Positions 33,933-43,133 of a stretch of DNA of 64,000 bases are shown piece after piece. The notes below the pieces were generated by a model. It had not been told where the DNA came from and did no database searches. It saw only the letters and a program-made list of their open reading frames with translations. Positions within the stretch are counted from its first letter, which is position 1. Each line of letters begins with the position of its first letter. Source of the stretch: Thelonectria olida (taxonomy: Eukaryota > Ascomycota > Sordariomycetes > Hypocreales > Nectriaceae); contig JAGPYM010000006.1 of NCBI GenBank assembly GCA_020736575.1, positions 1,302,001-1,366,000 of the forward strand, given 5' to 3'. Made by a program: the position numbers and the translations under genes.

Positions 33933-36086
33933 CTAAGTTTGCAATTCGCGGAACATGTTCCTCCACCACGAATGTGTATCCGCTTCGTTCGAATTGGGTG
34001 CACGCCCAGTCGCCCTTGTTCTGGCCCTGGGCTGACGTTTGAACTGCTTAACCACCATTTGTCGGATCTGTGGCCACTGATACTCGGGGTCATCCGGGTT
34101 GAGTATCCCGTCCTCCTCCATCTTCTTCGCAACCATGCCACCGAGCTGTTGGGGCAGTGTCACGCGGCGTTCCAGGACACGGTCGGTGCGGAAAGGTACC
34201 CTGGGACGGAGCATCGAAACCCTACCATGGGTAGTGCGATATCTGACCTGGTGCTGGAAAAAGTCTCCAAACTCAGCAATGAGATCCGGGATGACAACTT
34301 GTGTAAATCGTCCTTCTCGTTGGATAGTGGCTTTAGAAGACGATTTTAGGAGGAGGCTGAACCAGTAGGCGATGTGATACCACACGTACTCCTTCTTCAT
34401 CTCGATCTGGAGCCGTTGGAAACTTGGTTCAGTTACGCCGCGGAGAATCTCGTCCTCGACGATTTTGAAATGCTCCTCCTCGATCTGGCGGTAGTACGGC
34501 ACGGCCTCGTTCCGAATAACGTCGATCGCGATTCTGAAGTTGCGCCCAATGATGAGAGCCTTGACGTACACGCCATAGTCGTCAAAGGTGGGCTTGACAT
34601 TGAATGGCTCTAGTGTCATGATTTTCCAAATTTCCATGACATCTTTATGATCGCTGTGATAGACCATGTAGCGGCCCTGGAGGCGCCGCATGCGTCGGAA
34701 AGGTTTGAACGCGCTCACGTAGGCCCATTGAAGCATATTGGACCACGTCTCATGTGGAATGGGAATGTCGTGTTTGTACGAGATATCGACGAGGAGTTTA
34801 AGGCCAGTCCTGATTCTTGATACGGACCCAAAAGATTCGACGATGGCGTATAAGAAGCGCTGACTGGGTCTTCGAGGATTTCCCGGTCGCCAGGGTTTGC
34901 CGCCTTCGACCGAGGCTTCGCCCGTTTGTGCGTTTTCCTTGATCTGAATCCTAAAACCTCGCCATAGAATGTTGCCTCTGAGAGCAATCAAAGCGTTAGA
35001 CCTCGCATACGACATCATGGTGACGCATTTCAGTTCCTCATTAATGAGAACGCCATACTGTTTGGAGCGTTCCCAGTGTTGTTGTACCCATTTCTTTGCT
35101 CCTGTTAGACTGCGAAGATCCTGATGGGTGCGGTGTCTGTTGCGGCCAAAGGGCAGTCGCCTGATCGCGTTCATGCTATATCTGAGGCGCTCCATAGCCC
35201 AGACATCCTTGGGTGGAATCCTGCTTCTATTGCCGTACGATTGGCGAGCTTGAACGGCTGCTCGGGCACGGTCAAATTGGTAGTAGGCTGGTTCAACAAG
35301 AAACAGAGATCTTGTGAACTCGGTCCAAGTCGCTGTGTTGCGGTGATGGGATAGTCCATCTTGAGTAATGGACCGGAAAAAGTCTATGGCGGCGTGCGGA
35401 TCAGAAGCCGCTCCCGCAATGCGAATGCAAATCTCATAGTCTTGAAGGAGCATTTTACGGCCGGAAAGGCGGCGAAGGTCCATTATGTGCCGGGCAGAAT
35501 CAAGGAGTGCACGATTTTGCACTCTTACGCCGAAATTGTCGACGTGCCTGGATGTATCGTTGAACTGCGTTTGGCCCTGGGTGATGTTGAGGCCATGGCA
35601 TATATCTTGGTTTGGATTTGTAAGAGGATCAACCCAGCGGAGTATCTCAGAGAAGGTATCTGCTGGGAGCTCACGCAACTCATCTAAGGCCAGGTCCGCA
35701 AGGCTTGTGTCGGGGGAAGTCAGGATTTTGGCCCATTGACAGAACAAGGGCACGATTCGAGGCACATCTCGGTATTGAATGGCTCGAAGGAGTTGATCGA
35801 GGGTTGGCTTGCCTGCCAGTGACACGACTCCATCCTCAACGTTTGCCGAGTCCGGAAACCACGAAACAAAGCTCGAATTTTGTAACAACGAGGATGAGGG
35901 TATATTGAAGTCGATTGAAGCCACGGATGCTAACCATCGTCTCTGACCCACAGCGGGTCGCGGTCTTATCGGTGGGTCGTGGATAGGTCGTCGCAGGTGC
36001 GGTAGCGTGTTGGCCGTAATATGTGGTGGAGAAGCTGGTCGGAGAGTCAAGCGAGGACCTCGCCAGGTCATTCGTCCTTGAAGCAT
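33933..36086 (-). CDS. Mitochondrial ATPase expression factor, Aep2/ATP13-like
   Basis: Likely mitochondrial protein needed to express mitochondrially encoded ATP synthase subunits (Aep2/ATP13 family, PPR-like RNA-binding factor). Single exon, 717 aa. I start at the ATG at 36086 (MLQGRMTWRGPRLTLRP); the frame runs upstream only to a TTG. The first ~60 residues are rich in Arg/Ser/Pro with almost no acids and include RRWLASVASIDF, fitting a matrix-targeting presequence. Helical repeat-like sequence follows (LLQDYEICIRIAGAASDPHAAIDFF; LLVDISYKHDIPIPHETWSNML; PTFDDYGVYVKALIIGRNFRIAIDVI), in the style of PPR pairs. The C-terminal part holds the fungal-specific region with VWYHIAYWFSLLL. Divergent from LSm3. 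Confidence 0.78.
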   Translation of the reverse strand: MLQGRMTWRGPRLTLRPASPPHITANTLPHLRRPIHDPPIRPRPAVGQRRWLASVASIDFNIPSSSLLQNSSFVSWFPDSANVEDGVVSLAGKPTLDQLLRAIQYRDVPRIVPLFCQWAKILTSPDTSLADLALDELRELPADTFSEILRWVDPLTNPNQDICHGLNITQGQTQFNDTSRHVDNFGVRVQNRALLDSARHIMDLRRLSGRKMLLQDYEICIRIAGAASDPHAAIDFFRSITQDGLSHHRNTATWTEFTRSLFLVEPAYYQFDRARAAVQARQSYGNRSRIPPKDVWAMERLRYSMNAIRRLPFGRNRHRTHQDLRSLTGAKKWVQQHWERSKQYGVLINEELKCVTMMSYARSNALIALRGNILWRGFRIQIKENAQTGEASVEGGKPWRPGNPRRPSQRFLYAIVESFGSVSRIRTGLKLLVDISYKHDIPIPHETWSNMLQWAYVSAFKPFRRMRRLQGRYMVYHSDHKDVMEIWKIMTLEPFNVKPTFDDYGVYVKALIIGRNFRIAIDVIRNEAVPYYRQIEEEHFKIVEDEILRGVTEPSFQRLQIEMKKEYVWYHIAYWFSLLLKSSSKATIQREGRFTQVVIPDLIAEFGDFFQHQVRYRTTHGRVSMLRPRVPFRTDRVLERRVTLPQQLGGMVAKKMEEDGILNPDDPEYQWPQIRQMVVKQFKRQPRARTRATGRAPNSNEADTHSWWRNMFRELQT

Positions 36087-36530
36087 GGCACAATGGCAGT
36101 CGTCATGGGTGTTGAGTGAACGGTTTCGAGACAAAGTGAGGGGGAAAGATGATGCAGCGATAGAAGCCGCGGTTGGAGAAAGGTAACTTAATAAACGAGT
36201 TTATTTGTTTTACCTGCCGTGTAACCCCAATTCAGACGCCTTCCGCACAGTGTGGTTGGAGATTTTACGGATACAAGGGTAATAGTGGGGTGGCTGTACA
36301 TGTGTGCACAGTAATTTCATATTGGAAAATCGTCACCCCGCTTGCCGCATTGCAGAGCTCCCCACCCGATGAATTTCCACCTAGAATTGCCTTTTGCATT
36401 GAATCCAAGAAGAGTCGACCATTTCGAGCTGCAACCCCTGGCTCTCACCCTGCGACAGAGGTTTGTTTTAAGTTGTCATCGGAATTACGGGCCAAACTCA
36501 AGCCCAACCCTGTCCTTGAAACTTCACACC
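36087..36530. promoter_or_regulatory. Shared divergent promoter Aep2-like / LSm3
   Basis: 444 bp between the two starts, presumably serving both genes. No clear TATA or known operator was identified. Confidence 0.5.
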
Positions 36531-36991
36531 ATGGCCGACGCTGGCGAGGAGTCCCACCACGTCTCGGAGCCTCTCGATCTTGTGAGGCTCCTGCTCAACG
36601 AGGTCGTCTTTGTCAAGCTGCGAGGAGACCGTGAGCTGAAGGGAAAGCTACACGTGAGTTTTTTTTCCCGAGGAATGGATGCGACTTGAAAGGACACAGT
36701 GCTGATGCATGCAACAGGCATATGATAGCCACTGCAATTTGGTGTTAGGAGAGGTTGAGGAGACTATCTACACCGTGGATGAGGACGATGACGATGAGGA
36801 GGTCAAGGTGAGCTATTGCTCTGACTATGAGCTGAAGCGAGAGATACTGATGCCGCACTAGACCGTCAGCCGGAAGTCTGAGATGCTGTTTGTGAGAGGT
36901 AAGCGTACTGCATCCAGTTTGCTCTGGTCGCTGCTAACCTTGTGATGTAGGTGATAGTGTCGTCCTCATATCTCCTTCAGTTCCCTTCTAG
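36531..36991 (+). CDS. LSM3: U6 snRNA-associated Sm-like protein LSm3
   Basis: Subunit of the LSm2-8 ring on the 3' end of U6 snRNA (splicing) and of LSm1-7 (mRNA decapping). Four exons: 36531..36653, 36718..36807, 36862..36898 and 36951..36991, introns 64, 54 and 52 bp, all GT..AG; product 96 aa, normal for LSm3. Sm1 motif: [20 protein letters not shown], then [24 protein letters not shown], with the family's acidic loop [13 protein letters not shown]. Sm2 is split over exons 3 and 4: [16 protein letters not shown]. This junction within G-D is conserved in frame. The gene is not visible as a single ORF because of its three introns. Confidence 0.95.
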
Positions 36992-37769
36992 AGTTGTACA
37001 GTTAAGATATGACGGCTTCGTGATTCACCGTTCCCCGTCAATATGTTTTGGAGTGAACGTGCGATGTTACGTTCTAGGTTGTCGGACTATGCAAGACCCA
37101 ATATGAAGGCAGTCGCTGCCCGAGGCTCACTATGCCAGTTCGGCATCTCAACACATGCGGCCTAAATGGAGGCCGTATAAATGCATATCAAGTCATGACG
37201 ATGATAGTGAGCAACGGCGGGTGCTCGTCAATGGCATGACAGGTGAGCTAGCCAGTTGAATGGATGTTTCAATGCAGCTCATAACGTGGTATGAGATATC
37301 GAAATAAAACAAAATTGACATCTGTACCAAACCGACTCTAGTGAGCATGCCGTAAAGGTCACCTAACACTCTTGAGCGCCTTGGTCTCCCTTTTGAGTTA
37401 GCTGTCACCGTAAAACTTGCACTGTGGCTTGTCTCAGACTGAGAATATCCTTATAAACAATCTGGTCAACCTGGCCAGATGCATCTTGCGGCTTTGGTCA
37501 TCAAGGCGAATCGAGCTCTTATCGATAACAAGGCAATTAGTGAGTAACACCCCGCGTGCGCGTTGGTTGGACCAACTCTATGACTCTTGTCGCGGCATCC
37601 GAATAGTCACCCGGCGAGAATAGAATTTACAGAGGCGCAGCTTATTTTAGGCATCTTTGCGACTACTTATTCGTCTCCATCTCTCCGTTCTCACGATCTT
37701 TCGTCTTTCTTCAACAACTCCAATGATCGATCGAATACCGCTGACCCATCTGTGAGGCAACGGACCCGC
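36992..37769. other. Intergenic: LSm3 3' side and GTPBP1-like promoter
   Basis: 778 bp. No supported ORF. The distal half is presumably the promoter and 5' UTR of the GTPBP1-like gene; pyrimidine-rich stretches near 37680..37720 fit a transcription start zone. Confidence 0.55.
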
Positions 37770-39897
37770 ATGACCTCATCGTCGAAGACGCCAACCTTCA
37801 CCATGTCCAAAGCATTAGCTCACGAGAAGCGCAAGGGGGAGTCGGTAAGCTTGTATCTACGATTAATAAAACTCCCTTATTGACGGTATTTTCGCAGGCG
37901 TTAAGTGACTTCGCCGAATATGTAGAACAACAGCAGAACCTACGATACCCAACCTCAAGGACAAGAACCGATGCTGACGCCACCGCAACCGAGACCAACG
38001 ACCAGCACCATGCTGAACTCGATGAACTATTCGACAATCTCGACCTTGCCGATTCTGTTCCGCGAAAACCTCTGAGGGAGATGCTTCTGGGGTCCGACGA
38101 TGACTCTTTCCAACAGTTGACAGAAGTCTTGACGGAGCGCCTCGAGGAGAACTACGGCGAAACTGTCTTCGAAATTGGTTACGAACCAAATGGCGACTCT
38201 ATGAAGCTGAACCTCGAGGAGTGGAACCGCGCATACGAGAGACTTGAGCTGGCAGCCAAGCAAGTACACTCCGACTGCGACCTATTGCTGACCAAGAACG
38301 TGGGCGGCGACAAGGAAGCCACGAGTACAACGGAGAAACCTTCCAAGGACAACAGCTGCAGCGGGAAGATTCTTATCCGCCAAAACCCTGCTAAGAACGA
38401 AGATGTCATCGAGACTCGAATAGCTGTGGTTGGCAACGGCAAGGATACCCCAGCACTCCCCCTAATAACTTTGCTAATAGATCGTAGTGGATGCTGGCAA
38501 GAGCTCCATGCTTGGAGTGTTAGTCAAGGGTGACCTCGACGATGGAAGAGGCAAGGCCCGAGTTAATCTGTTCCGCCATAAGCACGAAATTGAAACCGGA
38601 CGAACAAGCTCAGTCGGCATGGAGATCATGGGTTTCGATACCAAGGGAAACGTCATTCATTCTGACACCCCTGGCCGTAAGTCTCTGGTATTGTTGCCGT
38701 GCTGCTTCTCATCTCACAATCGGTAACAGGAAAACTCTCGTGGGAGGATATCGGAAAGCGAAGTGCCAAAGTCATTACTTTCACTGACTTGGCTGGCCAC
38801 GAAAAGTACCTTAGAACGACTGTCTTTGGCCTTTTGTCCAGTAGCCCCAACTACTGCTTGCTCATGGTCGCAGCCAACAACGGCCTCATTGGGATGAGCA
38901 AGGAGCATCTGGGCATTGCCCTGGCGCTTAATGTCCCCGTCATGGTCGTCGTCACAAAGATTGATATATGCCCCCCCAACATTCTCCAGGAGACCATTAC
39001 GCAAATCACCAAAATCATGAAGAGCCCTGGCGCGAAAAAGATCCCTACTTTCATCACGAACCGTGAGCAGTGCGTTGATACAGCGACGCAGTTTGTGAGT
39101 AAGCGCATCTGCCCGGTGTTCCTGGTGTCCAACGTCACCGGCGAGAACCTCGACCTTGTCCGAACGTTCTTGAACATCCTTCCTCACCATGGACGATACA
39201 ACTCGGACGCACCGTTCGAGTTCCATGTCAACGACACTTTCTCGGTGCCCTTCGTTGGAACCGTCGTTTCGGGCATTGTCAAGTCCGGCGTTATTCACGA
39301 GGGAGACAGTGTTCTCATCGGACCAGACTCCTTAGGTCAGTTCATGCCCACGGCCATTCGCTCCATTGAACGCAAGAGGATACGGGTTCCAGCAGCATCG
39401 GCAGGTCAGTCGGCCTCCTTCAACTTGAAGAAGGTCAAGCGCAAGGATGTAAGAAAAGGCATGGTTGTGTTACCCAAGATTGAAGGCCAGCCAGCTCCGA
39501 AGGTGCACCGAGAATTCATTGCTGAAGGTGAGTCACCAAGTTCATACTATCATACCATGATGGCAATACTAACATTCGTATAGTCCTGATCTTGTCGCAT
39601 GCAACGACCATCAAGACCAAGTATCAGGCCATGCTGCATGTTGGCCCTGTCTCCCAGACATGTGCTATCATCGACATTGACCGTGAGCTCATCCGCACCG
39701 GTGATCGAGCTCTGGTTGCGTTCAAATTTGTCCAACGGCCAGAGTACCTTGCTCCCGGGGACCGTCTTCTCTTCCGCGAAGGGCGCACTAAAGGACTAGG
39801 CATTGTCAAGTCGGTCGGTTACGACCCGGCGCACCCTCTGTCGCCCAAGACAGCAGAGACGGGAGATGAGCAGCAGCCTCCTTCGGAAGTCAAGTAA
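37770..39897 (+). CDS. GTPBP1/GTPBP2-type translational GTPase
   Basis: EF1A-like GTPase of the GTPBP1 family, associated in animals with ribosome rescue and exosome-linked mRNA decay. Five exons (37770..37844, 37898..38438, 38488..38676, 38730..39527, 39584..39897), 638 aa. Intron 2 (38439..38487) begins with GC, the rest with GT. G1 is GN|VDAGKSS (204-212, split by the GC-AG intron). The family signature [17 protein letters not shown] follows. G3 is [12 protein letters not shown] (288-299) and G4 TKID (344-347). The domain 2 and 3 blocks [33 protein letters not shown] and [19 protein letters not shown] align with the animal protein. The N-terminal ~190 residues are variable and acidic. A start 11 codons later ([10 protein letters not shown]) is possible. 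Confidence 0.92.
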
Positions 39898-39964
39898 CCC
39901 TACCCCTATTCCTAACTCCTATCCCTAATCCCTAACCTTCCAACCCTAACCAAACCCTAACCAG
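39898..39964. repeat. Degenerate telomere-like (CCCTAA) tract
   Basis: Directly after the GTPBP1-like stop codon. It contains CCTAACTCC, CCCTAATCCCTAACC, CAACCCTAACC and AAACCCTAACC, all variants of the fungal telomere unit CCCTAA. A little further on, the opposite-strand unit appears as GATAGGG, TTTAGGG and TTAGG (39980..40014), so the two parts could fold back on each other. Confidence 0.8.
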
Positions 39965-40133
39965 ACCTGAATGGGATTGTCACGATAGGGTTTTGCTTTA
40001 GGGAACTTGTTAGGATTCACGTTGAGAAGTGACGATACCATGATGGGACTCCGGCGGCGTTTGGGATTGTGTTTCATTAATTCTTGATATTATTGTTTTC
40101 TGAGGGCGTCGTCATCCCTTATTCGGTTCTAAG

Positions 40134-40255
40134 TGACAAGCCAAAAGTCTAGCACTCTCACTCCTAACCCTCACTCCTGCCCTTACTCCTAATCTCACTC
40201 CCAACCTTATATTTAAATGCTATATATGGGGTGGTGCTAGACTTTTGAACCGTCA
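40134..40255. mobile_element. MITE-like 122-bp inverted-repeat element
   Basis: The ends are TGAC-AAGC-CAAAAGTCTAGCAC on the left and its reverse complement with GGTT in place of AAGC on the right: 14 bp perfect inner repeat plus an outer TGAC/GTCA pair, 18 of 22 matching. The 78-bp interior is a pyrimidine-rich CTCCTAACCC-like strand followed by an AT-rich segment. No clear target-site duplication is seen and there is no ORF. A non-autonomous transposon remnant or a structured 3' element are both possible. Confidence 0.5.
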
Positions 40256-40292
40256 TAGTACTACATGCTTTTTAACAGCGCATAACTGTCAT

Positions 40293-41847
40293 TCAGGTCA
40301 TCCAATTGATTTTCGGGCGCTGTCCCTTCGTCTTCTCTTGCATACTCGCGTCCACAAGATCCGTGATTCTCCCCGTGTCCTTACCATCATCGTACTTGCG
40401 GTCGAAAAACATCGACCGAGGGTACTCCAGCAGTTCCTGGATCACGGCGTCGCCCGCACACTCTCGATCCATGTACATGCAAATCGCCTGCCCTTCTATC
40501 CACGCCCGTTGCGCCATCCACCACCGCTTGAAGCTCACCAGCTTGGCGTACCAGTAGGACAGCAAGAGGATGGCCGGCTTGTCCTTTTCCTCGAGCAGCC
40601 TGCGGAAGCGCGGATCGAGCTGGCTGAGGAAAGAGAGGAATTGGATCACGTTCTCGTCGTCGAGCTCTCGGGGCAGGAGCTGCGCGAGGATAGATGCGGC
40701 AACGTGGTACGGGTTATCGCGCGCGTTGGACGCCGTCAGGTTGCACAGGGGGTAGAACAAGGCGGGCAGAGCGTCCAGGGGAATAGGGGCCAGGCCGTTG
40801 GGCGTGATGTGGCGCTTGTGGTCTTGCATGAGCGGGTGAAAGATGCTGTCGGGCCGCGACGGGTCGGTGATGTCCCAGACGACGCGCTTGCCGTCGCTCA
40901 TCTTGAGCCAGTCCAGGTCGGTCGGGTCGGGGCTCTTCAGGGGCCATGCGTTCAGGGGGTCGGCGGACCCGACGAACGCGAAGGCGGCGGAGCCGAGGAT
41001 GGCGGCCGAGGCCCAGAGGGCGTCGCGGTGGGTGCCGGCCAGGGCGTTGGGGGCGGCCTGGGAGGCCATGGACAGGTTGCGGTGGAAGAGGGCGGTGCCG
41101 TGGTACCAGTGGAAGGCGAGAGACCCGCGGTGGGCAGCGGTGGAGGAGGATGGGGAGAGGTATGTGTCATGAAGGAGGGCAAAGGCGAGGAAGACGTGCC
41201 ACAGGTAAGGATCCTTTTTCAAGATGTTAGTTTAGTTTCATGTCATGATAGCTTCGGCACAACACAGATGAAAAGGGAGAAACATACAGTAACCCCCAGC
41301 CCAAACGCGCCCTCGGAGTACAAGTGCCTCGTCTTCGCCGTGCCCATGGTAAAGATGGTCCTGGTGCGGAAGCGGTCCAGGGCGGCAAAGTCGGTGGGCG
41401 TCATCTCGTAGGAGCCCATGGGCCCGCCGACGACGGGCCCCGCCAGCGGGATGCGGAACCCGGGGCTCGGCGGGGGGAGCCCCCGGTGCGGCCGGGACGG
41501 CGCCGGCGTGTCGAGCGAGAGCTTGAGGAGCGACGAGCCGCCGGCGGGTGATGTGAGCTGCAGCGCGGGGACGGCGCGGGAGTAGTTGCACACGAAGCCT
41601 GATTTCAGGCAGCGTTTGCACGTTGGTTTTGTTTCATCGCACTGTCGTCTGAGTTAGTCGGTTGCGCATTTGGCTGAGAGGTTATGGTTTGATATCATGG
41701 GTGTGTGAGTGAGTGAGTGAGTGAGTGAGCAAGAACCTTGACGCTTCGCAGCTTACAGTTGCCGCAGCCATTTCGCGACTTGCGATGGGCTTTCCGCTGA
41801 CGAACAGGGAGTGAGGGTGTCTTGGCCTGGTTGTTTTGTCCAGTCAT
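40293..41847 (-). CDS. Zn2Cys6 transcription regulator
   Basis: Probable nuclear DNA-binding regulator of unknown target, 461 aa. Three exons: 41737..41847, 41288..41641, 40293..41213. The zinc cluster is built across intron 1: HRKSRNGCGNCKLRSVK|, then CDETKPTCKRCLKSGFVC, giving the spacing C-x2-C-x6-C-x5-C-x2-C-x6-C exactly. Intron 1 (95 bp, 41642..41736) has a poor donor, GTTCTT, next to a GAGT microsatellite, but a good branch (GACTAAC) and acceptor (GACAG). Intron 2 is 74 bp (GTATGT..AAAAG) and the join reads FGLGVT|DPYLWHVFLAFALL, the start of the fungal-specific activation/regulatory region. The short N-terminus and organisation resemble the Upc2-type, DUF3468-like regulators. The frame is open upstream to an ATG at 41913. 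Confidence 0.82.
41702..41730. repeat. (GAGT)n microsatellite in an intron
   Basis: About seven tandem GAGT/GTGA units inside the first intron of the Zn2Cys6 gene, beginning some six bases from the donor. Confidence 0.9.
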
Positions 41848-43133
41848 CTTTACCCCGGATGAGTGAGATGAATGAGAGCGTGAGTGAAGTGAGGTGAGGT
41901 TAACTAGGTGCATACAAAGGTGGAATGTGATAGGTCGGAGATATCGGAGCTAGGCTGTCTAGCAGATGCAAGGAGAAAACAACTCCAATGCGTCGGTGAT
42001 TACTGGGAATAACGAGTAGCAATTCAATTGAGTCTTGATTCAAGCCAACTGCTTTCACAGTATCCGGTTACCGCCGAGAGCCTCATCTGATTTTCCCGTC
42101 GTTAAACCGTTGTCGTTGAAAACGGTGACACCCTCAACCCACACTTCTTCACCGGCGCCATCGTTTGATGCAGAAAAATGATAAATCAGAAAACCAAAGC
42201 GGGCGCAGAATTCATAGTGACATCATACACCAATCATCAGCCCTATAACACCCCCCCGGTCAGTATTGTCACAAGGTCAAAAAAAGCCCGCTATCGGGAG
42301 TCTCGGCATGGCTCTAGTGAGCTCACTGTTGCCTACACCGTCTGTTCAACCAAGTGAGTATGCGTGTATGCTAACAGAAGTGTATAACTAATCTTCAGCG
42401 AACCGTTGTCGAGCGAGCTCGCCCTTTGTTTGGTCTTGAGTATAATATCGACCCACCACACGCGCAATCGTTGACGCATTGTTCCCTCCATCCATCCTCA
42501 GGACCCTTGCGGAACCCCCCGGCCGAACCTGAATCCACAGCCTCTTGTTCGAGGGGAACGGCTTCCTAATCGACATGAAACTTCCCCATGGCTGGGCCCT
42601 TCATGCCGACGGATCAAGTTGAAACGCCTTCGCTAAAGCGCATCACGCGGTAAATCGTAATTCTTATAGTCAAGGTAGATGGAATAATGTAATGTCAACG
42701 TGTGTTCTTCATAAACTAGAGACTAAGAAACTATGCGTTATGTGGTATCTGAATAATGAATATGCCTCTCCTGGATGCATCCGTAACCATGAGCCCCAAA
42801 AGATTTGCTTCCTTGCAAGAAAAGTCCGTCTCAGCATCTAGTATACCAATAGCTTGTATGCTGCGTCCACCTTTTATATGTCATAACGCCAATATGGCGA
42901 AAACCCCTTGACAGGGAAACCAGATCAACGCCACCGATGTTCCATGATTCCACCTCATTTAATCCGGTGCAGTCCCTATGCCTGCCCAGTATAGACTCAA
43001 GGAAAGTATTAGAGTATGTGTATGTTCTTTCTAAGAACAATGTTTGTTTAGGCAATTGCACTTGTCGAGGGAGGCCTGTTACCTCCCAGTGCGCCGTCTG
43101 TTCATCACGACACACGCAAGCGGCCAGCGCTCT
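41848..43133. other. Intergenic between Zn2Cys6 gene and arrestin
   Basis: 1.3 kb holding the promoter of the Zn2Cys6 gene and the arrestin 3' flank. A CT-repeat-poor, mixed sequence. One ATG-started 62-aa ORF on minus (42388..42576) is listed separately. Confidence 0.5.
42388..42576 (-). CDS. Doubtful 62-aa ORF
   Basis: An ATG-started ORF with protein-like composition: MSIRKPFPSNKRLWIQV, then RVLRMDGGNNASTIARVVG and RYYTQDQ. It has both charged and hydrophobic residues in believable alternation, but no family I recognise, and no splice sites extend it. It may be a small gene, a relic or chance. Confidence 0.2.
   Translation of the reverse strand: MSIRKPFPSNKRLWIQVRPGGSARVLRMDGGNNASTIARVVGRYYTQDQTKGELARQRFAED

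Noticed and set aside
40245..41411. 388-codon ORF on plus
   Set aside because: Antisense to the well-supported Zn2Cys6 gene; Gly/Arg/Val-rich composition is a shadow of its GC-rich codons.
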